From Polyangia bacterium (GTDB lineage: Bacteria > Myxococcota_A > Polyangia > Nannocystales > Nannocystaceae): DNA of 64,000 nt. A program made the translations under genes and the position numbers. How positions within the stretch are numbered: the stretch's first letter is position 1; each line of letters begins with the position of its first letter. Where the stretch lies: contig JAUIKS010000002.1 in assembly GCA_030430565.1 (NCBI GenBank), forward strand, positions 310,001-374,000, given 5' to 3'. Positions 50,235-60,615 of the stretch are shown here, in pieces. A model generated the notes under the pieces. That model did no database searches. It was not told the DNA's origin and saw only the letters and a program-made list of their open reading frames with translations.

Positions 50235-53135
50235 ATGCACCCGCGCCCGCGTGTTCGCCCCTCGTGGTTCCCCCTGCTCGTGATCGCCGCGATGTCCGTC
50301 GGCGCGGCAGCCTGCACACGCGACGCGGTCCCGACGCCGCCGGAGCCGAAGCGTGCCGAGCCTGCGCGGGGGCGGCACGCGTCGACGCCGAAGCTCCCGA
50401 CGGCGGTTAAACAGCACAGCGTCGAGGGCATCAGCGAGTACACCCTGCCCAACGGGCTGCGCGTGCTGCTGTTCCCCGACCCCTCGCGCGCGCGCGTCAC
50501 GGTCAACGTCACCTACCTGGTCGGCTCGCGCCACGAGGGCTACGGCGAGACCGGGATGGCGCACCTGCTCGAGCACATGCTGTTCAAGGGCACCAAGGCG
50601 TTCCCGAAGCCCTGGGGTGACCTGCAGGACCACGGCGCGTTCTTCAACGGCACCACGTGGCTCGACCGCACGAACTACTACGAGACCATGCCCGCGAGCG
50701 AGGAGAACCTCGCGTGGGCGCTGCGCTTCGAAGCCGATCGCATGGTCAACAACCCGATCGACGCGGCCGAGCTGGCCAAGGAGTTCTCGGTCGTCCGCAA
50801 CGAATTCGAGATGGACGAGAACGATCCGGGCACCGTGCTCAACGAGCGGATCCTGTCGAGCGCGTACCTCTGGCACAACTACGGCAAGTCCACCATCGGC
50901 TCGCGCAGCGACATCGAGCACGTCCCGGCCGCGCGCCTGCGCAGCTTCTACAAGCGCTACTACCGACCCGACAACGCGGTGCTCGTCGTCGCCGGGGACT
51001 TCGAAGAGGCGCGCGCGCTGCAGCTCGTGCGCGAGCACTTCGGCGCGCTGCCCAAGCCGCCCGAGCCGCTCCCCGCGACCTACACCGTCGAGCCGATCCA
51101 GGACGGCGCGCGCGAGGTCATCCTGCGCCGCAGCGGCGACATCGGCCTCGTCGGCCTCGTCTATCACTCGGTCGCGGGCGCCGATCCGGACTACGCCGCC
51201 TCCGAGGCGCTGCTGCACCTGCTCATCGATGAGCCGTCGGGGCGCCTGTACAAGCAGCTCGTCGAGACCGGCGAGGTCGCCGGCGTCGACGGCTTCACGA
51301 CGCCGCTGCACGACCCCGGCTGGATCGAGCTCGACGCCGAGGTCCCGGTGCCCGACGACTCCTCCGCGGCGAAGGCCGCCGATCGCCAGCGCCGCGCCGT
51401 CGAGACGATCCGCGACCGCATGATCGCGATCATCGAGGACGTCGCGCGCGCCGGCGTCACGGCGGCCGAGGTCGACCGCTACCGCAACAGCGCGCTCAAG
51501 CGCTTTGACCTGGCGATGGCGAACACCACGGAGATCGCGATCGAGCTCAGCGAGTGGGCCGCGCTCGGCGACTGGCGGATGATGTTCCTGCACCGCGATC
51601 GCGTCGAGGCCTTGACCGCCGCCGACGTCGAGCGCTTCGCTCGCGCGTACCTCAGGGCCGACAACCGCACGGCCGGGCTGTTTCTGCCGACCGACGCCCC
51701 CGCCCGCGCGCCCCAGCCCCCGCAGCCCGATCTCGCCGCGATGCTCCAGGGCTACACGGGCCGCGGCGCGCTCGCGGCCGGCGAGGCCTTCGCGGCGACG
51801 CTGCCCAACATCGAGTCCCGGACCGCGCGCGCGCGCCTCGAGCCCGGCGTCGCGCTCGCGCTGCTGCCCAAGCGCACGCGCGGCCGCACCGTCACGCTGC
51901 GCCTGCGCCTGCGCTACGGCGACGAGCGCACGCTCGCGGGCAAGCAGCTGGCGTCGACGATGCTCCCCTACCTGCTGTTGCGCGGGACCGAGAAGCACGA
52001 CTACCAGCAGCTGCGCGACGCCTTCGACCGGCTGCGCGCCTCGGTGTGGTTCGAGGGCGACCCTGGCGTCGCTACCGTCACCGTCACGACGATCCGCGCC
52101 AGCGTCCCCGAGGTGCTCGCGCTCGTCGCCGAGGCCCTGCGCGCGCCCGCGTTCCCGAAGCGCGAGTTCGAAATCCTGCGCAAGGAGTGGAAGAGCTCCC
52201 TGCTCGAGGATCGCGGCGACCCGTCCGCGCAGGCCTCGCTGCGATTCGAGCGCGCGCTGTCCCCCTACTCCAAGGGACATGTTCGCTACACGCCGAGCAC
52301 CGACGAGGCGCTGGCCGAGCTGCACACCGTCAAACTGCGTGACCTGAAAGACATCCATAAGCGGCTCTGGGGCGCGAGCGCGGCGGAGCTCAGCGTCGTC
52401 GGCGACTTCGACCCCGACGAGCTGAAGGCCGCGCTCACGCGTGAATTCGGCGACTGGCGCAGCCCCCAGCCCTACGCGCGCGCGCCCGAGGGCGTCCGCA
52501 TCGCCGGCGCCGCCAGCGTCGAGACGATCAACACGCCTGATAAAGAGATGGCGATGGTCGTCGTCGGTCACGGCCTCGAGCTCCGCGACGACGCGCCCGA
52601 CTACCCCGCGCTGCTGCTCACCAACTACATCCTCGGCGGGAGCTCGGACTCGCGGCTCAACGATCGCCTGCGCGAGCGCGAGGGCTGGTCCTACGGGGCC
52701 TACTCGGGGGTCTACGCCAGCGCCCACCAGCGCGTCGGCGAGTTCGTGGCCTCGGCCATCTGCGCGCCGCAGAACGCCCACAGCGCCCTCGCGGCCGTGG
52801 TCGAGGAGATCGAGCGTCTGCGCGACGGCGGCGTCACGAAGGCCGAGCTAGAGACAGCGAAGACGGGCTACTTGGCCGAATTCAAGACTCGGCTCACGAA
52901 CGACGGCGCCGTCGCCGACGACCTCATCGACGAGCTCTACCTGGGTCGAACCACCGAGTTCACGGCCAAACAAAACGCCGCGATCGCGGCGCTGACCCCC
53001 GCCGACATCCAGCGGGTCGCCAAGACCTACCTGCGCCCAGAGCGCTTGATCCAGATCCTCGCGGGGGATCTCAAGAAATCTCGCCCTGTTGCCGCCACCA
53101 GCGCAGAACCCGCCGACTCACCGCGACCCGACTAG
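50235..53135 (+). CDS. M16-family zinc metalloprotease, lipoprotein
   Basis: The protein has 966 residues. The signal [15 protein letters not shown] ends at lipobox C27. The first half is active-type: HLLEH at 110-114 and the third zinc ligand E190 in [11 protein letters not shown], exactly 76 residues after the first His, the family spacing. The second half (about 525-950) has the fold but no HxxEH ([17 protein letters not shown]), as in pitrilysin-like two-domain proteins where half is structural. It acts in the envelope, cutting peptides. Confidence 0.92.
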   Translation: MHPRPRVRPSWFPLLVIAAMSVGAAACTRDAVPTPPEPKRAEPARGRHASTPKLPTAVKQHSVEGISEYTLPNGLRVLLFPDPSRARVTVNVTYLVGSRHEGYGETGMAHLLEHMLFKGTKAFPKPWGDLQDHGAFFNGTTWLDRTNYYETMPASEENLAWALRFEADRMVNNPIDAAELAKEFSVVRNEFEMDENDPGTVLNERILSSAYLWHNYGKSTIGSRSDIEHVPAARLRSFYKRYYRPDNAVLVVAGDFEEARALQLVREHFGALPKPPEPLPATYTVEPIQDGAREVILRRSGDIGLVGLVYHSVAGADPDYAASEALLHLLIDEPSGRLYKQLVETGEVAGVDGFTTPLHDPGWIELDAEVPVPDDSSAAKAADRQRRAVETIRDRMIAIIEDVARAGVTAAEVDRYRNSALKRFDLAMANTTEIAIELSEWAALGDWRMMFLHRDRVEALTAADVERFARAYLRADNRTAGLFLPTDAPARAPQPPQPDLAAMLQGYTGRGALAAGEAFAATLPNIESRTARARLEPGVALALLPKRTRGRTVTLRLRLRYGDERTLAGKQLASTMLPYLLLRGTEKHDYQQLRDAFDRLRASVWFEGDPGVATVTVTTIRASVPEVLALVAEALRAPAFPKREFEILRKEWKSSLLEDRGDPSAQASLRFERALSPYSKGHVRYTPSTDEALAELHTVKLRDLKDIHKRLWGASAAELSVVGDFDPDELKAALTREFGDWRSPQPYARAPEGVRIAGAASVETINTPDKEMAMVVVGHGLELRDDAPDYPALLLTNYILGGSSDSRLNDRLREREGWSYGAYSGVYASAHQRVGEFVASAICAPQNAHSALAAVVEEIERLRDGGVTKAELETAKTGYLAEFKTRLTNDGAVADDLIDELYLGRTTEFTAKQNAAIAALTPADIQRVAKTYLRPERLIQILAGDLKKSRPVAATSAEPADSPRPD

Positions 53136-53188
53136 CCGACCTTTGTACGTTTTTTGACTACATCGATCGCCGGCGCGAAGGTCCGGAT

Positions 53189-53977
53189 ATGTATGACTCC
53201 GACTCCCCGTCCGCGACTCCCTGGACTCGCCGTCGCCTCCTGGGTCGCGCGCTCACGCTCGGCGCCTGCGGCCTGGTCGCCGCTGGACTGGGCCCGCGCG
53301 CCGCCTGGGCGCGCCCGAAAGCGAGCCAGTTCCGCGATCTAGAGCCCTTTAGCTCCGGCGAGGTCGAGGCCCGCGCGGACGAACTCGCGCTCGCGCTCGG
53401 CGTCGACGTGGCCAAGCGCCAGGAGATCAGCCGGCGGCTGCGCAAGGTGCTTTGGAGCTCGCGCTTCCAGAAGATCCTAGAGAGCCCCGGCATCACGGGC
53501 GTCGCCGCCTACCGCGGCGGCGGTGGTGGGCTGCTCGTTCGCCACGCGCGCTCCAAGGGGCTCGTGGCCTACAAGCACATGGCGGAGACCGGCGAGCCCG
53601 CGATCCCCTTCGAGCTCGGCATCACGACCTTCGGCGCCCACATCGGCGGCTCCGGCGACTGGGGCGTGCTGCTGCTCGTGGGCCTGCGCGAGGCCGCCGG
53701 CTTCGGCGGGCAGTACCGCGCGAAGCTGACCGCGGCGACAGCCGCTGAGAAGAGCAGCGTGACCGCCTCGATGTACCGCCACAAGGTCGTCGAGGCCCGC
53801 CACGTGCACGACGTCTACTTCATCGGCGCGGCCGAGGGGCTCTCGGCGGACGCGGGCGGCGGCGTCGTCAAGATCAAGGTCAAGGCCCCGGACCCGAGCG
53901 CGACGCCGAGCGACGGCGGCGCGGAGCTCGGGGCCGAGGTCAAGCTCAGCACGAAGCCCACCCGGCGCGGCGGCTGA
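53189..53977 (+). CDS. Tat-signal exported protein of unknown function
   Basis: The protein has 262 residues. TRRRLLGRALTLGACGLVAAGLG with twin arginine leads to AWARP, a Tat-type signal. The mature part contains RQEISRRLRKVLW and alternating Gly-rich strands (GVAAYRGGGGGLLVRH, GITTFGAHIGGSGDWGVLLLVGL) that recall SYLF/lipid-binding Ysc84-like proteins, but only weakly. It follows the M16 gene by 53 bp and has a terminator after it. Confidence 0.75.
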   Translation: MYDSDSPSATPWTRRRLLGRALTLGACGLVAAGLGPRAAWARPKASQFRDLEPFSSGEVEARADELALALGVDVAKRQEISRRLRKVLWSSRFQKILESPGITGVAAYRGGGGGLLVRHARSKGLVAYKHMAETGEPAIPFELGITTFGAHIGGSGDWGVLLLVGLREAAGFGGQYRAKLTAATAAEKSSVTASMYRHKVVEARHVHDVYFIGAAEGLSADAGGGVVKIKVKAPDPSATPSDGGAELGAEVKLSTKPTRRGG

Positions 53978-54088
53978 GCGTGCGCGCGCGAGCGAGGCGC
54001 CCGCGAGCGTTTTGCGAGCGGCGCTAAAACGGCTGCGAACGCCCGACAAAGCCCCGGGAGAGCGCGCCCGCGCCCTCACACCTCACAC

Positions 54089-54124
54089 CACACCCCGCCG
54101 GCCGAAGACGCCGCGCGGGGTGTG
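54089..54124 (+). terminator. CACACCCCGC/GCGGGGTGTG hairpin
   Basis: An exact 10-bp stem with a 16-nt loop lies 112 bp past the Tat-protein stop and is followed by TCGCGTTTGCT. It separates that gene from the response regulator. Confidence 0.65.
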
Positions 54125-54253
54125 TCGCGTTTGCTCTCCGGATAGACTATCCCGGCACGACTCGCCGAGGCGAACCGACGTGGCAGTGAAGAAGCACAAC
54201 AACACTCACGCTGAAGACCGAGCGGTGACCGTCGCGCAGGAGGTCCGCCGCCG

Positions 54254-54628
54254 ATGACCAAGGACCCAATTCGCGTCATGGTCGTCGACGACGATCCGGA
54301 CCAGCTGGACATGGTGGCACGTGTCCTAAAGCGCAGGGGCTTCGTGGTCGAGACCTCGAACTCGCCGTTCGGCGTCACCAACAAGGCGCGAGCCTTCGAC
54401 CCCCACCTGATCCTCGTCGACGTGAACATCCCGGCGCTCTCCGGGGATCAGCTGATCGGGCTCATCCGCAAGAACACCTCGCTCGATCACACCAGGATGA
54501 TCCTGTTCTCGGCCATGGACGAGGCGGAGCTGCGCAAGCTCGCCAAGCAGGTCGGCGCCGACGGCAGCATCCAGAAGAACTTCAACGGCGACTACCTCTC
54601 GCGCAAGATCAAGGCCGTCCTGCGATAG
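54254..54628 (+). CDS. Single-domain response regulator (CheY-like)
   Basis: The protein has 124 residues and only a receiver domain. MVVDDDP has the D12-D13-D14 acidic triad, LILVDVNIP has D56 as phospho-acceptor, LFSAMD has the Ser and SIQKNF the Lys. The Lys is in QKN rather than the usual KP. It has no output domain. GCAGGAGG lies about 8 bp upstream of the ATG. Confidence 0.93.
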   Translation: MTKDPIRVMVVDDDPDQLDMVARVLKRRGFVVETSNSPFGVTNKARAFDPHLILVDVNIPALSGDQLIGLIRKNTSLDHTRMILFSAMDEAELRKLAKQVGADGSIQKNFNGDYLSRKIKAVLR

Positions 54629-54669
54629 GCCAAATTCGCCGCGCGCCGACAGCCGACGTCCGCCCGCGA

Positions 54670-56412
54670 TCACTCGGGCCAGGGATCGAGCAGGTCGTAG
54701 CGCCGCGGCGGCCGTCGGCGCGCGACGTGCCGCTCAATCATTGAACCTGCCTTAATGAGCAGGTTCTCTTCCCACGGCCGCGCGAGCAGCTGCAGCCCGA
54801 TCGGCAGCCCCTGGCCGTCGTAGCCGACCGGCACCGAGATCGCCGGGAAGCCCGTGAGGTTGGCCGGCGCCGCGAAGCGCATGATCCTGCTGAGCGTCTC
54901 GAGGTCGCTCTCGCCGGCCGCGAGCGCGTCTTGGCGGATCGGCGGCGCGACGCAGCCGGTGGTCGGCGTGACGATGAGGTCGACGCCGCTGGCGGGCGCC
55001 AAGAGCTCGGTCATGTGCTCGGAGAGCTGCGTGCGCACGCGCTGCGCCTTCACGTAGTCCGTCGCCGTGAACGAGCGCGCGACCGCGAGGTTGATCCGCA
55101 CGTCATATCCGAACTCCCGCCCGTGCGCGGCCATCAGCGGCGCCATCGCCGCCGCCATCTCGCTGGAGATCGTGATCATGTGGGCGACGCGGCAGCGCTC
55201 GAGGTGCCGGACGGTGATCTCGTGGACCGTCGCGCCGTCTCGCTCGAGGCGCGCGAGCGCGCGCTCGCAGGCCTCGACGACCTCGGGCTCGGCGTCGGAG
55301 AAGTACGGGCGGTACACGCCGACGCGCAGGCCCTCGAGGGAGTCCGCCTCGAGCCACGATCGCAGATCACCCGGCGCCGGCTGGGAGCGTGAGTAGCTGT
55401 CTTTTTGGTCTGGTCCCGCCGTGGCCGCGTAGAGCAGCGCGCAGTCGCGGACGGTCGCCGCGATCGGGCCGATGTGACCGACGCTCCACGCCAGCTCATA
55501 GCAGCCGTGGTGGCTCACGCGCCCCCAGGTCGGCTTGAGCCCGACGACGCCGCACAGCGCCGCGGGGATCCGGATCGAGCCGCCTCCGTCCGCGCCGATC
55601 GCCAGCGGGCACAGGCCCGCGGCCACGGCCGCCGCCGAGCCGCTCGAGGAGCCGCCGGTGAAGTAGCCGCCGCGCGCCCGCCCCTCGCCGTAGGGGTTGC
55701 GCGGGGTGCCGTGGTGGAGGTTGAGCCCGGTGACGCCGATCCCGATCTCGTGCATGTTCGCCACGCCGGCGATCAGCGCCCCGGCGGCGCGCAGGCGCGC
55801 GACCACCGTCGCGTCCTCGGTCTCCGGCGCGGTCCCTAGAAACCGCGTCCCGACCGACATCGGCAGGCCGGCGACCTGGAGCTCATCCTTGATGACCACC
55901 GGCACGCCGTCGAGCGACGACAGCGGCTGCCCGGCGCGCCAGCGCGCCGCGGACTCCTTCGCCGCCCGCCGCAGCGCCCGCGCGTCGTGTCGGATCACCG
56001 CCCGCAGCGGCGGGTAGTGCGAGTCGCTGTCCGCGAGCGCGCTGAGGTAGCGCTCGGCGACATCCTCGGGTGTACACAGCCCGCGACGATAGCGACGCGT
56101 GAACCCGCTGGCGGTCTGCGGCGGCGCCCCCTCGCCGGCCCGCGCCCGCTCCCGCGCCGCGTCCTCCTCCACCAGCGTCTCCGGCGACAGCGGCGCGTCG
56201 TCCTCACGATGCGCCGAGGAGGCCGGGTGCAGCGGGAACAAGGTCGGCGGCGCGTCGACGTCGAGCGCGCGGAAGTCTGTCAGGCCCGAGTCGCGCTCGA
56301 GCTTCGGCAGCAAGAGCCCGCGCGTCGCCGCGCCCTCCATCGCGCGGCTGAACATCGCCAGCGCGCGCCCGGTCAGCCGGGGCGCCTTCAGGGTCCGAAG
56401 TTGATAGCTCAC
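54670..56412 (-). CDS. Amidase-signature family hydrolase
   Basis: The protein has 580 residues and the Ser-cisSer-Lys triad: K175 in VVIKDEL, the GGSSSGS loop (253-259), and S279 in [13 protein letters not shown]. The amidase signature family covers amidotransferase GatA and fatty-acid amide hydrolases. The N-terminal about 100 residues are an extension, and no GatB/C is near, so it is probably a stand-alone amidase. A half-palindrome of the ACATGTC type lies 31 bp upstream of the start, and a perfect hairpin falls inside the 3' coding end. Confidence 0.88.
   Translation of the reverse strand: MSYQLRTLKAPRLTGRALAMFSRAMEGAATRGLLLPKLERDSGLTDFRALDVDAPPTLFPLHPASSAHREDDAPLSPETLVEEDAARERARAGEGAPPQTASGFTRRYRRGLCTPEDVAERYLSALADSDSHYPPLRAVIRHDARALRRAAKESAARWRAGQPLSSLDGVPVVIKDELQVAGLPMSVGTRFLGTAPETEDATVVARLRAAGALIAGVANMHEIGIGVTGLNLHHGTPRNPYGEGRARGGYFTGGSSSGSAAAVAAGLCPLAIGADGGGSIRIPAALCGVVGLKPTWGRVSHHGCYELAWSVGHIGPIAATVRDCALLYAATAGPDQKDSYSRSQPAPGDLRSWLEADSLEGLRVGVYRPYFSDAEPEVVEACERALARLERDGATVHEITVRHLERCRVAHMITISSEMAAAMAPLMAAHGREFGYDVRINLAVARSFTATDYVKAQRVRTQLSEHMTELLAPASGVDLIVTPTTGCVAPPIRQDALAAGESDLETLSRIMRFAAPANLTGFPAISVPVGYDGQGLPIGLQLLARPWEENLLIKAGSMIERHVARRRPPRRYDLLDPWPE
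54743..54766. repeat. GAACCTGC-N8-GCAGGTTC inside amidase gene
   Basis: Exact 8-bp arms lie around CTTAATGA within the codons for the last 35 residues of the amidase. This may be a chance site or an internal operator/structure. Confidence 0.35.
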
Positions 56413-56443
56413 GCGCGCACCTCCCTGATCCTCGCCTGGAAAA

Positions 56444-56463
56444 ACATGTCCATTAAGACACCA
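56444..56463. promoter_or_regulatory. Degenerate ACATGTCYATTAAGACA site
   Basis: ACATGTCCATTAAGACACCA keeps the left arm, the AT centre and part of the right arm of the 8230 palindrome. It is 31 bp upstream of the amidase start, in a 51-bp gap, so it may regulate the amidase gene. Confidence 0.4.
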
Positions 56464-57606
56464 TTAAAAATCGACCCGCACGAGCGACGCGTCGATGTCA
56501 CAAACGCGCGGGCAGCCGCACAGCGCCATGCCGCGATCGAGCTCGTCGCGCAGCAGCTCCAGCACCCGCGCGGCGCCCCGCTCGCCGTCGACCGCGAGCC
56601 CCCACAGCACGGGCCGCCCGAGCAGCACCGCCCGCGCCCCCAGGGCGATCGCCTTGATCACGTCGGTGCCGCGACGCACTCCGCCGTCGAGCAGGACCTC
56701 GGCGCGACGCCCCACCGCGTCGACGATCGACGGGAGCACGTCGAGGGTCGCCGGCGCCGTGTCCAGCTGCCGACCGCCGTGGTTGGAGACGATGATCCCG
56801 GCCGCGCCGCGATCGACCGCCTGACGGGCGTCGTCCGGCCGAACGATCCCCTTCACCAAGATCGGCAGCGTGGTCCGCGAGCGCAGCCAGTCAAGGTCAC
56901 GCCACGAGAGCGAGGGATCCAGCAGCGACGCGAAGTAGGCCGCGAGCCCCGAGTCCTCCGGCGCGTCGGGCAACGACGCCCGCGCCTGGTTCGCCAGCAT
57001 GTTCTCGATCCGCACCCCGGGCGGCAGCTGAAACCGATTCTGGACGTCACGCTCGCGCCGCCCGAGCACCGGCGCGTCCACGGTCAGCACCAGCGCCGAG
57101 CAGCCCGCCGCCTCGACGCGCTCGATCAGCGCCTCGGTCGCCGCGCGCTCCCGGTACACGTAGAGCTGAAACCACACCGGGCCCGAGGCCGCCGCCGTGA
57201 TCGTCTCGATCTTCGTGGTGCTCAGGGTGCTCACGATCATGATCGTGCCCGCGCCGCCGGCGGCGCGAACCGTCGCCAGCTCGCCCTCGGGCGTCGCCAA
57301 GCGCTGAAACGCGGTCGGCGCGACGAGCACCGGCGTCGCCAGCTCATGCCCCAGCACGGTCGTCCGCGTGCTCCGCTCGGACACGTCGACCAGCACCCGG
57401 TAGTGCAGCGCCACGCGTTCGAACGCGCTGCGGTTCGCTCGCAGCGTGATCTCATCGCCGGCGCCGCTCGCGAAGTAGTCGCGCGCGCTCGGGCTCAGCC
57501 GGGCCTGGGCCGTGCGTTCGAAGGCGAACAAGTTGATCAGCTTGTCGGACGCCGAGCTCGGCGCCACGTTCGAATCCGAGGGCGCCACGAGCTCCGCCAC
57601 AACCAT
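56464..57606 (-). CDS. FMN-dependent 2-hydroxyacid oxidase/dehydrogenase
   Basis: The chosen start, ATG 57606, gives 380 residues (longer frame to 57630). YFASGAGDEITLRANR near 45 and VLVAPTAFQRLATPEGE (FMN loop) are followed by WFQLYVYRER, LTVDAPVLGRRERD, ILVKGIVRPDDA with the catalytic Lys region, and IIVSNHGGRQLDTAPATL with the active His/Arg. The protein matches lactate/glycolate oxidase enzymes. It precedes the amidase on the same strand, possibly an operon. Confidence 0.9.
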   Translation of the reverse strand: MVVAELVAPSDSNVAPSSASDKLINLFAFERTAQARLSPSARDYFASGAGDEITLRANRSAFERVALHYRVLVDVSERSTRTTVLGHELATPVLVAPTAFQRLATPEGELATVRAAGGAGTIMIVSTLSTTKIETITAAASGPVWFQLYVYRERAATEALIERVEAAGCSALVLTVDAPVLGRRERDVQNRFQLPPGVRIENMLANQARASLPDAPEDSGLAAYFASLLDPSLSWRDLDWLRSRTTLPILVKGIVRPDDARQAVDRGAAGIIVSNHGGRQLDTAPATLDVLPSIVDAVGRRAEVLLDGGVRRGTDVIKAIALGARAVLLGRPVLWGLAVDGERGAARVLELLRDELDRGMALCGCPRVCDIDASLVRVDF

Positions 57607-57761
57607 TGGGTACCAGGTCGGGCGGCTCAACCAACAAAAAACCCGCGGTGGGCTGCTCGGTTCCCCGCCTGACCCGTTGCCGCAGGTTGCCCATCCGCGA
57701 ACGGACTGGACTCGCTGAAGCTACGGCGCGCGCCAGGAGTCGTCAAGTCGTAACCTCTTCG

Positions 57762-57791
57762 TTGACGATTACACCAATTACAAAAATAACT
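57762..57791 (+). promoter_or_regulatory. Possible promoter, AT-rich stretch before 57835
   Basis: TTGACG (57762-57767) is followed 17 bp later by AATAACT in a long AT-rich patch (57768-57800) that stands out from the local GC. It is about 45 bp from the start of the zinc-ribbon/Cys-rich gene. The -10 match is poor. Confidence 0.35.
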
Positions 57792-57834
57792 ACCATTCAT
57801 TGCAATCGTCGCCCGTGCGTGAGACGCTCCCCGC

Positions 57835-58902
57835 ATGCTGATCTGTCCCGGGTGTGCCCGCCACGTCCTGCCCGCCGAGCCCGTCTGCCCGTTCTGCGGC
57901 GACGCGCTGCGCAGCGACGAAGCGCCCCGGCCCCAGGCCGCCTTCGGCGTCGCGGTCGCGGCCGTCATCTGCCTCGGGCTCGGCGTCGCCTGTGGCCCCG
58001 GCTCGGACAACACCACCGGCACCACTGCGGGCATGTCGGCGGATCCCACCACGAGCCCGGTCCCGACCAGCACTTCGCCGAGCAGCTCGACGAGCACGAG
58101 CCCAGGCACCTCCACCGCCACCGCCACCACCACCACCGCCAACACCTCCGAGACCAGCGCCGGCCCGACCGACACCGCAGGCACCACCGAGGACGACTAC
58201 ACCGATCCCTGCGCTTTCTACGCCGGCTGCCCTCCCGAGGACTTCTTCGACGACTCGCCCTGTGATGTCTGGTCCCAGGACTGTCCCGAGGGCGAGAAGT
58301 GCGCGCCCTACGACGAGAGCGGCGACGACGTGTGGGACGCGGTGCAGTGCGTCCCCGTCGACGCCGAGCCCGACGCCGTCGGCGAGGCCTGCATCTACGA
58401 GAGCATCCAGTCCGGCGTCGACACCTGCGAAGCTGGCGCGATTTGCTGGGGCGTCGAGCCGGGCACGCAGGACGGCACCTGCGTCGCGCAGTGCACGGGG
58501 ACGCCGCAAAACCCCAGCTGCCCGCCGAGCGCCAGCTGCGTGATCGCCAACGACGGCGCGCTCACGCTGTGCCTGCCGATCTGCGACCCGCTGATCATGG
58601 ACTGCGACGACGGCCAGCTGTGTGTGAATAACCCCGACGACGAAGACAGCTTCGTCTGCGTCTTCGCCGGCGACACGCTCGGCGGCGAAGACGACGTCTG
58701 TGAGTTCATCAACGCCTGCGAGCCGGGGCTCGCCTGTCTTCTTAACGGTGACGGTCTCCCGGACTGTGAAGGCGGCGCCTGCTGCACGCCCTTCTGCGAC
58801 CTCAACGAGCCCGACACGTGCGCGGCGCCGAAGGCCTGCACGCCCTACTTCGACGACCCGCCGCCGAACTACGAACACTACGGCGTGTGTATCGTCCCGT
58901 AG
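57835..58902 (+). CDS. Zinc-ribbon, membrane-anchored Cys-rich protein
   Basis: The protein has 355 residues. It opens with a zinc ribbon CPGCARHVLPAEPVCPFCG, then a hydrophobic segment AAFGVAVAAVICLGLGVACG about residue 35, a Thr/Ser stalk (to about 120) and a long Cys-rich ectodomain (CEAGAICWGVEPGTQDGTCVAQC, ACCTPFCDLNEPDTCAAPKAC). The ribbon would remain in the cytoplasm while the rest is outside, a bipartite design. The GVAC could also be a lipobox. Confidence 0.8.
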   Translation: MLICPGCARHVLPAEPVCPFCGDALRSDEAPRPQAAFGVAVAAVICLGLGVACGPGSDNTTGTTAGMSADPTTSPVPTSTSPSSSTSTSPGTSTATATTTTANTSETSAGPTDTAGTTEDDYTDPCAFYAGCPPEDFFDDSPCDVWSQDCPEGEKCAPYDESGDDVWDAVQCVPVDAEPDAVGEACIYESIQSGVDTCEAGAICWGVEPGTQDGTCVAQCTGTPQNPSCPPSASCVIANDGALTLCLPICDPLIMDCDDGQLCVNNPDDEDSFVCVFAGDTLGGEDDVCEFINACEPGLACLLNGDGLPDCEGGACCTPFCDLNEPDTCAAPKACTPYFDDPPPNYEHYGVCIVP

Positions 58903-58963
58903 CGCCGTCCCGCGTTGGCCCCAGCAGCGGGCGAATTGTCGACGAATTGTCCCAACGCCGCGG

Positions 58964-58992
58964 TTGACACTTCCGCGTCTGCTGGGGGAATG
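58964..58992 (+). promoter_or_regulatory. Possible promoter before the 59091 gene
   Basis: A perfect TTGACA (58964-58969) is followed at 17-18 bp by GGAATG/GAATGT, a weak -10. It is 98 bp upstream of the start of the OB-fold lipoprotein gene. Confidence 0.3.
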
Positions 58993-59090
58993 TCGCCGCG
59001 CGAGTGCGCGCATGCCGTGCTCCTCCTGACGTGCTCCTCCTGAACTGAACGACCGTCCCTGTGCACACCGTGACGGCATTGGAGAATTCC

Positions 59091-60515
59091 ATGACCCGGC
59101 TTTCCACCGCCCTGTTCGCCCCGACCCTCGCCACCACCTTCGCCGCGGCATCCCTGGCCTGCACGATCACCGACGGCAACACCGCCAGCGACACCGACGC
59201 GCCGACGAGCGCGACCGAAGGCACCGACGGCATGAGCGGCACCTCGGCCGGCCCCGGCACGGACACCACCCCGATGGGTGACGAGGTGACCATCCCGATG
59301 ATCCGCCAGGGCATGGTCGCGCCCGACACCGTGGTCACCGTTAAAGACGCCATCGTGACCGCGCCGGTCCGCGTCTACGGCGGCGAGGATCAATACGCCC
59401 AGTACTACATCGGCGACCCGGCCGGCGGCGAGTGGTCCGGCATCTACCTGTTCACCTTCTCCGACCTCGGGCTGCAGCTCAACGTCGGCGACCAGGTGAC
59501 CGTGACCGCCACCTACGAGGAGTACAACGGCGTCTCGCAGCTCAGCGTCAACTCGCTCGAGAGCGTCAGCGTGACCGGGACCGCGACCCCCCCCGCCCCG
59601 GTCGTCGTGCCCGCCGCGACCTTGGCCGGTGACGCCACGGGCGAACCCTACGAGAGCGTGGTCGTCCGGGTCGAGAACGTCGAGGTCACCGACGACTCGC
59701 AGGGCTTCGGCAACTACGTCCTCAGCGACGGCCTCACGCTCAACAATCAGTACCTGTTCGCCGCCGGCGAGCAATTCCAGCCGGTCAACGGCGACACCTT
59801 CGGCGCGCTCATCGGCCCCTTGGCGCGCAACACCTACGACCCGCCCTTCTTCTACATCGCCCCGCGCACCTGGGACGACGTCATCGACTGGGACTCCGGC
59901 GGCAACCCGACCACGACCACCGACACCGACACCACGGGCCCGTCCGAGGACGCGACGGTCTACCAGGTGCAGATGGGCGACGTCCCCGAGGGCAACACCG
60001 TCACGATCAAGAACGTGGTCGTCTCGAGCCCCCTGACCTTCGCGGGCAACAACATGTACGTCCAGGAGCAGGACGGCGGCGCGTGGTCCGGCATCAACGT
60101 GTTCCTGCCCAACGGCGCGCCCGCGCTCGCGGTCGGCGATGTCGTCGACATCACCGGCACCTACGAGGAGTTCTTCGACAACTCGCAGATCGTCGTCCAG
60201 GACATGGCCGACATCGTGCCGACCGGCGGCACCGCCCCGGTCGTGCCCGAGGTCCTGACCCCCGCCGACTGCCTGCTCGAGGACTGGGAGGGCGTGCTCG
60301 CCACGGTCGAGAACGTCACGGTCACCGTCGAGGGCATGGAGATGTACTGGGAGTGGGAGGTCGACGGCCTCACCATGGACAAGCAGTTCATCGCCAACGA
60401 CGACTGGCCGAAGCCCACCGTCGGCACCACCTACAGCTCGCTCACCGGCCCGCTGCGCTTCGCCTTCGAAAAGCGTCGCATGTCGCCGCGCGACCTCAAC
60501 GACATCGTCGAGTAG
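59091..60515 (+). CDS. OB-fold repeat lipoprotein (YhcR/DUF5689-like)
   Basis: ATG 59091 with GGAGA upstream gives 474 residues. The signal PTLATTFAAASLAC ends in a lipobox. A Thr/Ser stalk is followed by several OB-type units recognisable by GMVAPDTVVTVKDAIVTAPV, GDQVTVTATYEEYNGVSQLSV and GDVVDITGTYEEFFDNSQIVV, ending in SPRDLNDIV. Such domains occur in extracellular nuclease-associated proteins. No catalytic domain is present. It is followed by a hairpin terminator. Confidence 0.82.
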   Translation: MTRLSTALFAPTLATTFAAASLACTITDGNTASDTDAPTSATEGTDGMSGTSAGPGTDTTPMGDEVTIPMIRQGMVAPDTVVTVKDAIVTAPVRVYGGEDQYAQYYIGDPAGGEWSGIYLFTFSDLGLQLNVGDQVTVTATYEEYNGVSQLSVNSLESVSVTGTATPPAPVVVPAATLAGDATGEPYESVVVRVENVEVTDDSQGFGNYVLSDGLTLNNQYLFAAGEQFQPVNGDTFGALIGPLARNTYDPPFFYIAPRTWDDVIDWDSGGNPTTTTDTDTTGPSEDATVYQVQMGDVPEGNTVTIKNVVVSSPLTFAGNNMYVQEQDGGAWSGINVFLPNGAPALAVGDVVDITGTYEEFFDNSQIVVQDMADIVPTGGTAPVVPEVLTPADCLLEDWEGVLATVENVTVTVEGMEMYWEWEVDGLTMDKQFIANDDWPKPTVGTTYSSLTGPLRFAFEKRRMSPRDLNDIVE

Positions 60516-60521
60516 CCCCGA

Positions 60522-60560
60522 AGCGCTCCGGCCGGATCGCGTAGGTCTCGCCGGAGCGCT
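60522..60560 (+). terminator. 11-bp hairpin after the OB-fold gene
   Basis: AGCGCTCCGGC and GCCGGAGCGCT are exact complements with a 17-nt loop. They start 7 bp past the stop at 60515. There is no T tract. Confidence 0.75.
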
Positions 60561-60615
60561 AAGCATCGACCCCGGCCGATCAGACGCTCGCCGCCCGAAG
60601 TCCGCTTCGGTCAGG

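Noticed and set aside
57640..57660. CCCACCGCGGG-TTTTTT as a terminator upstream of the oxidase start
   Set aside because: The stem is only 3 bp, and it lies upstream of the gene rather than downstream.
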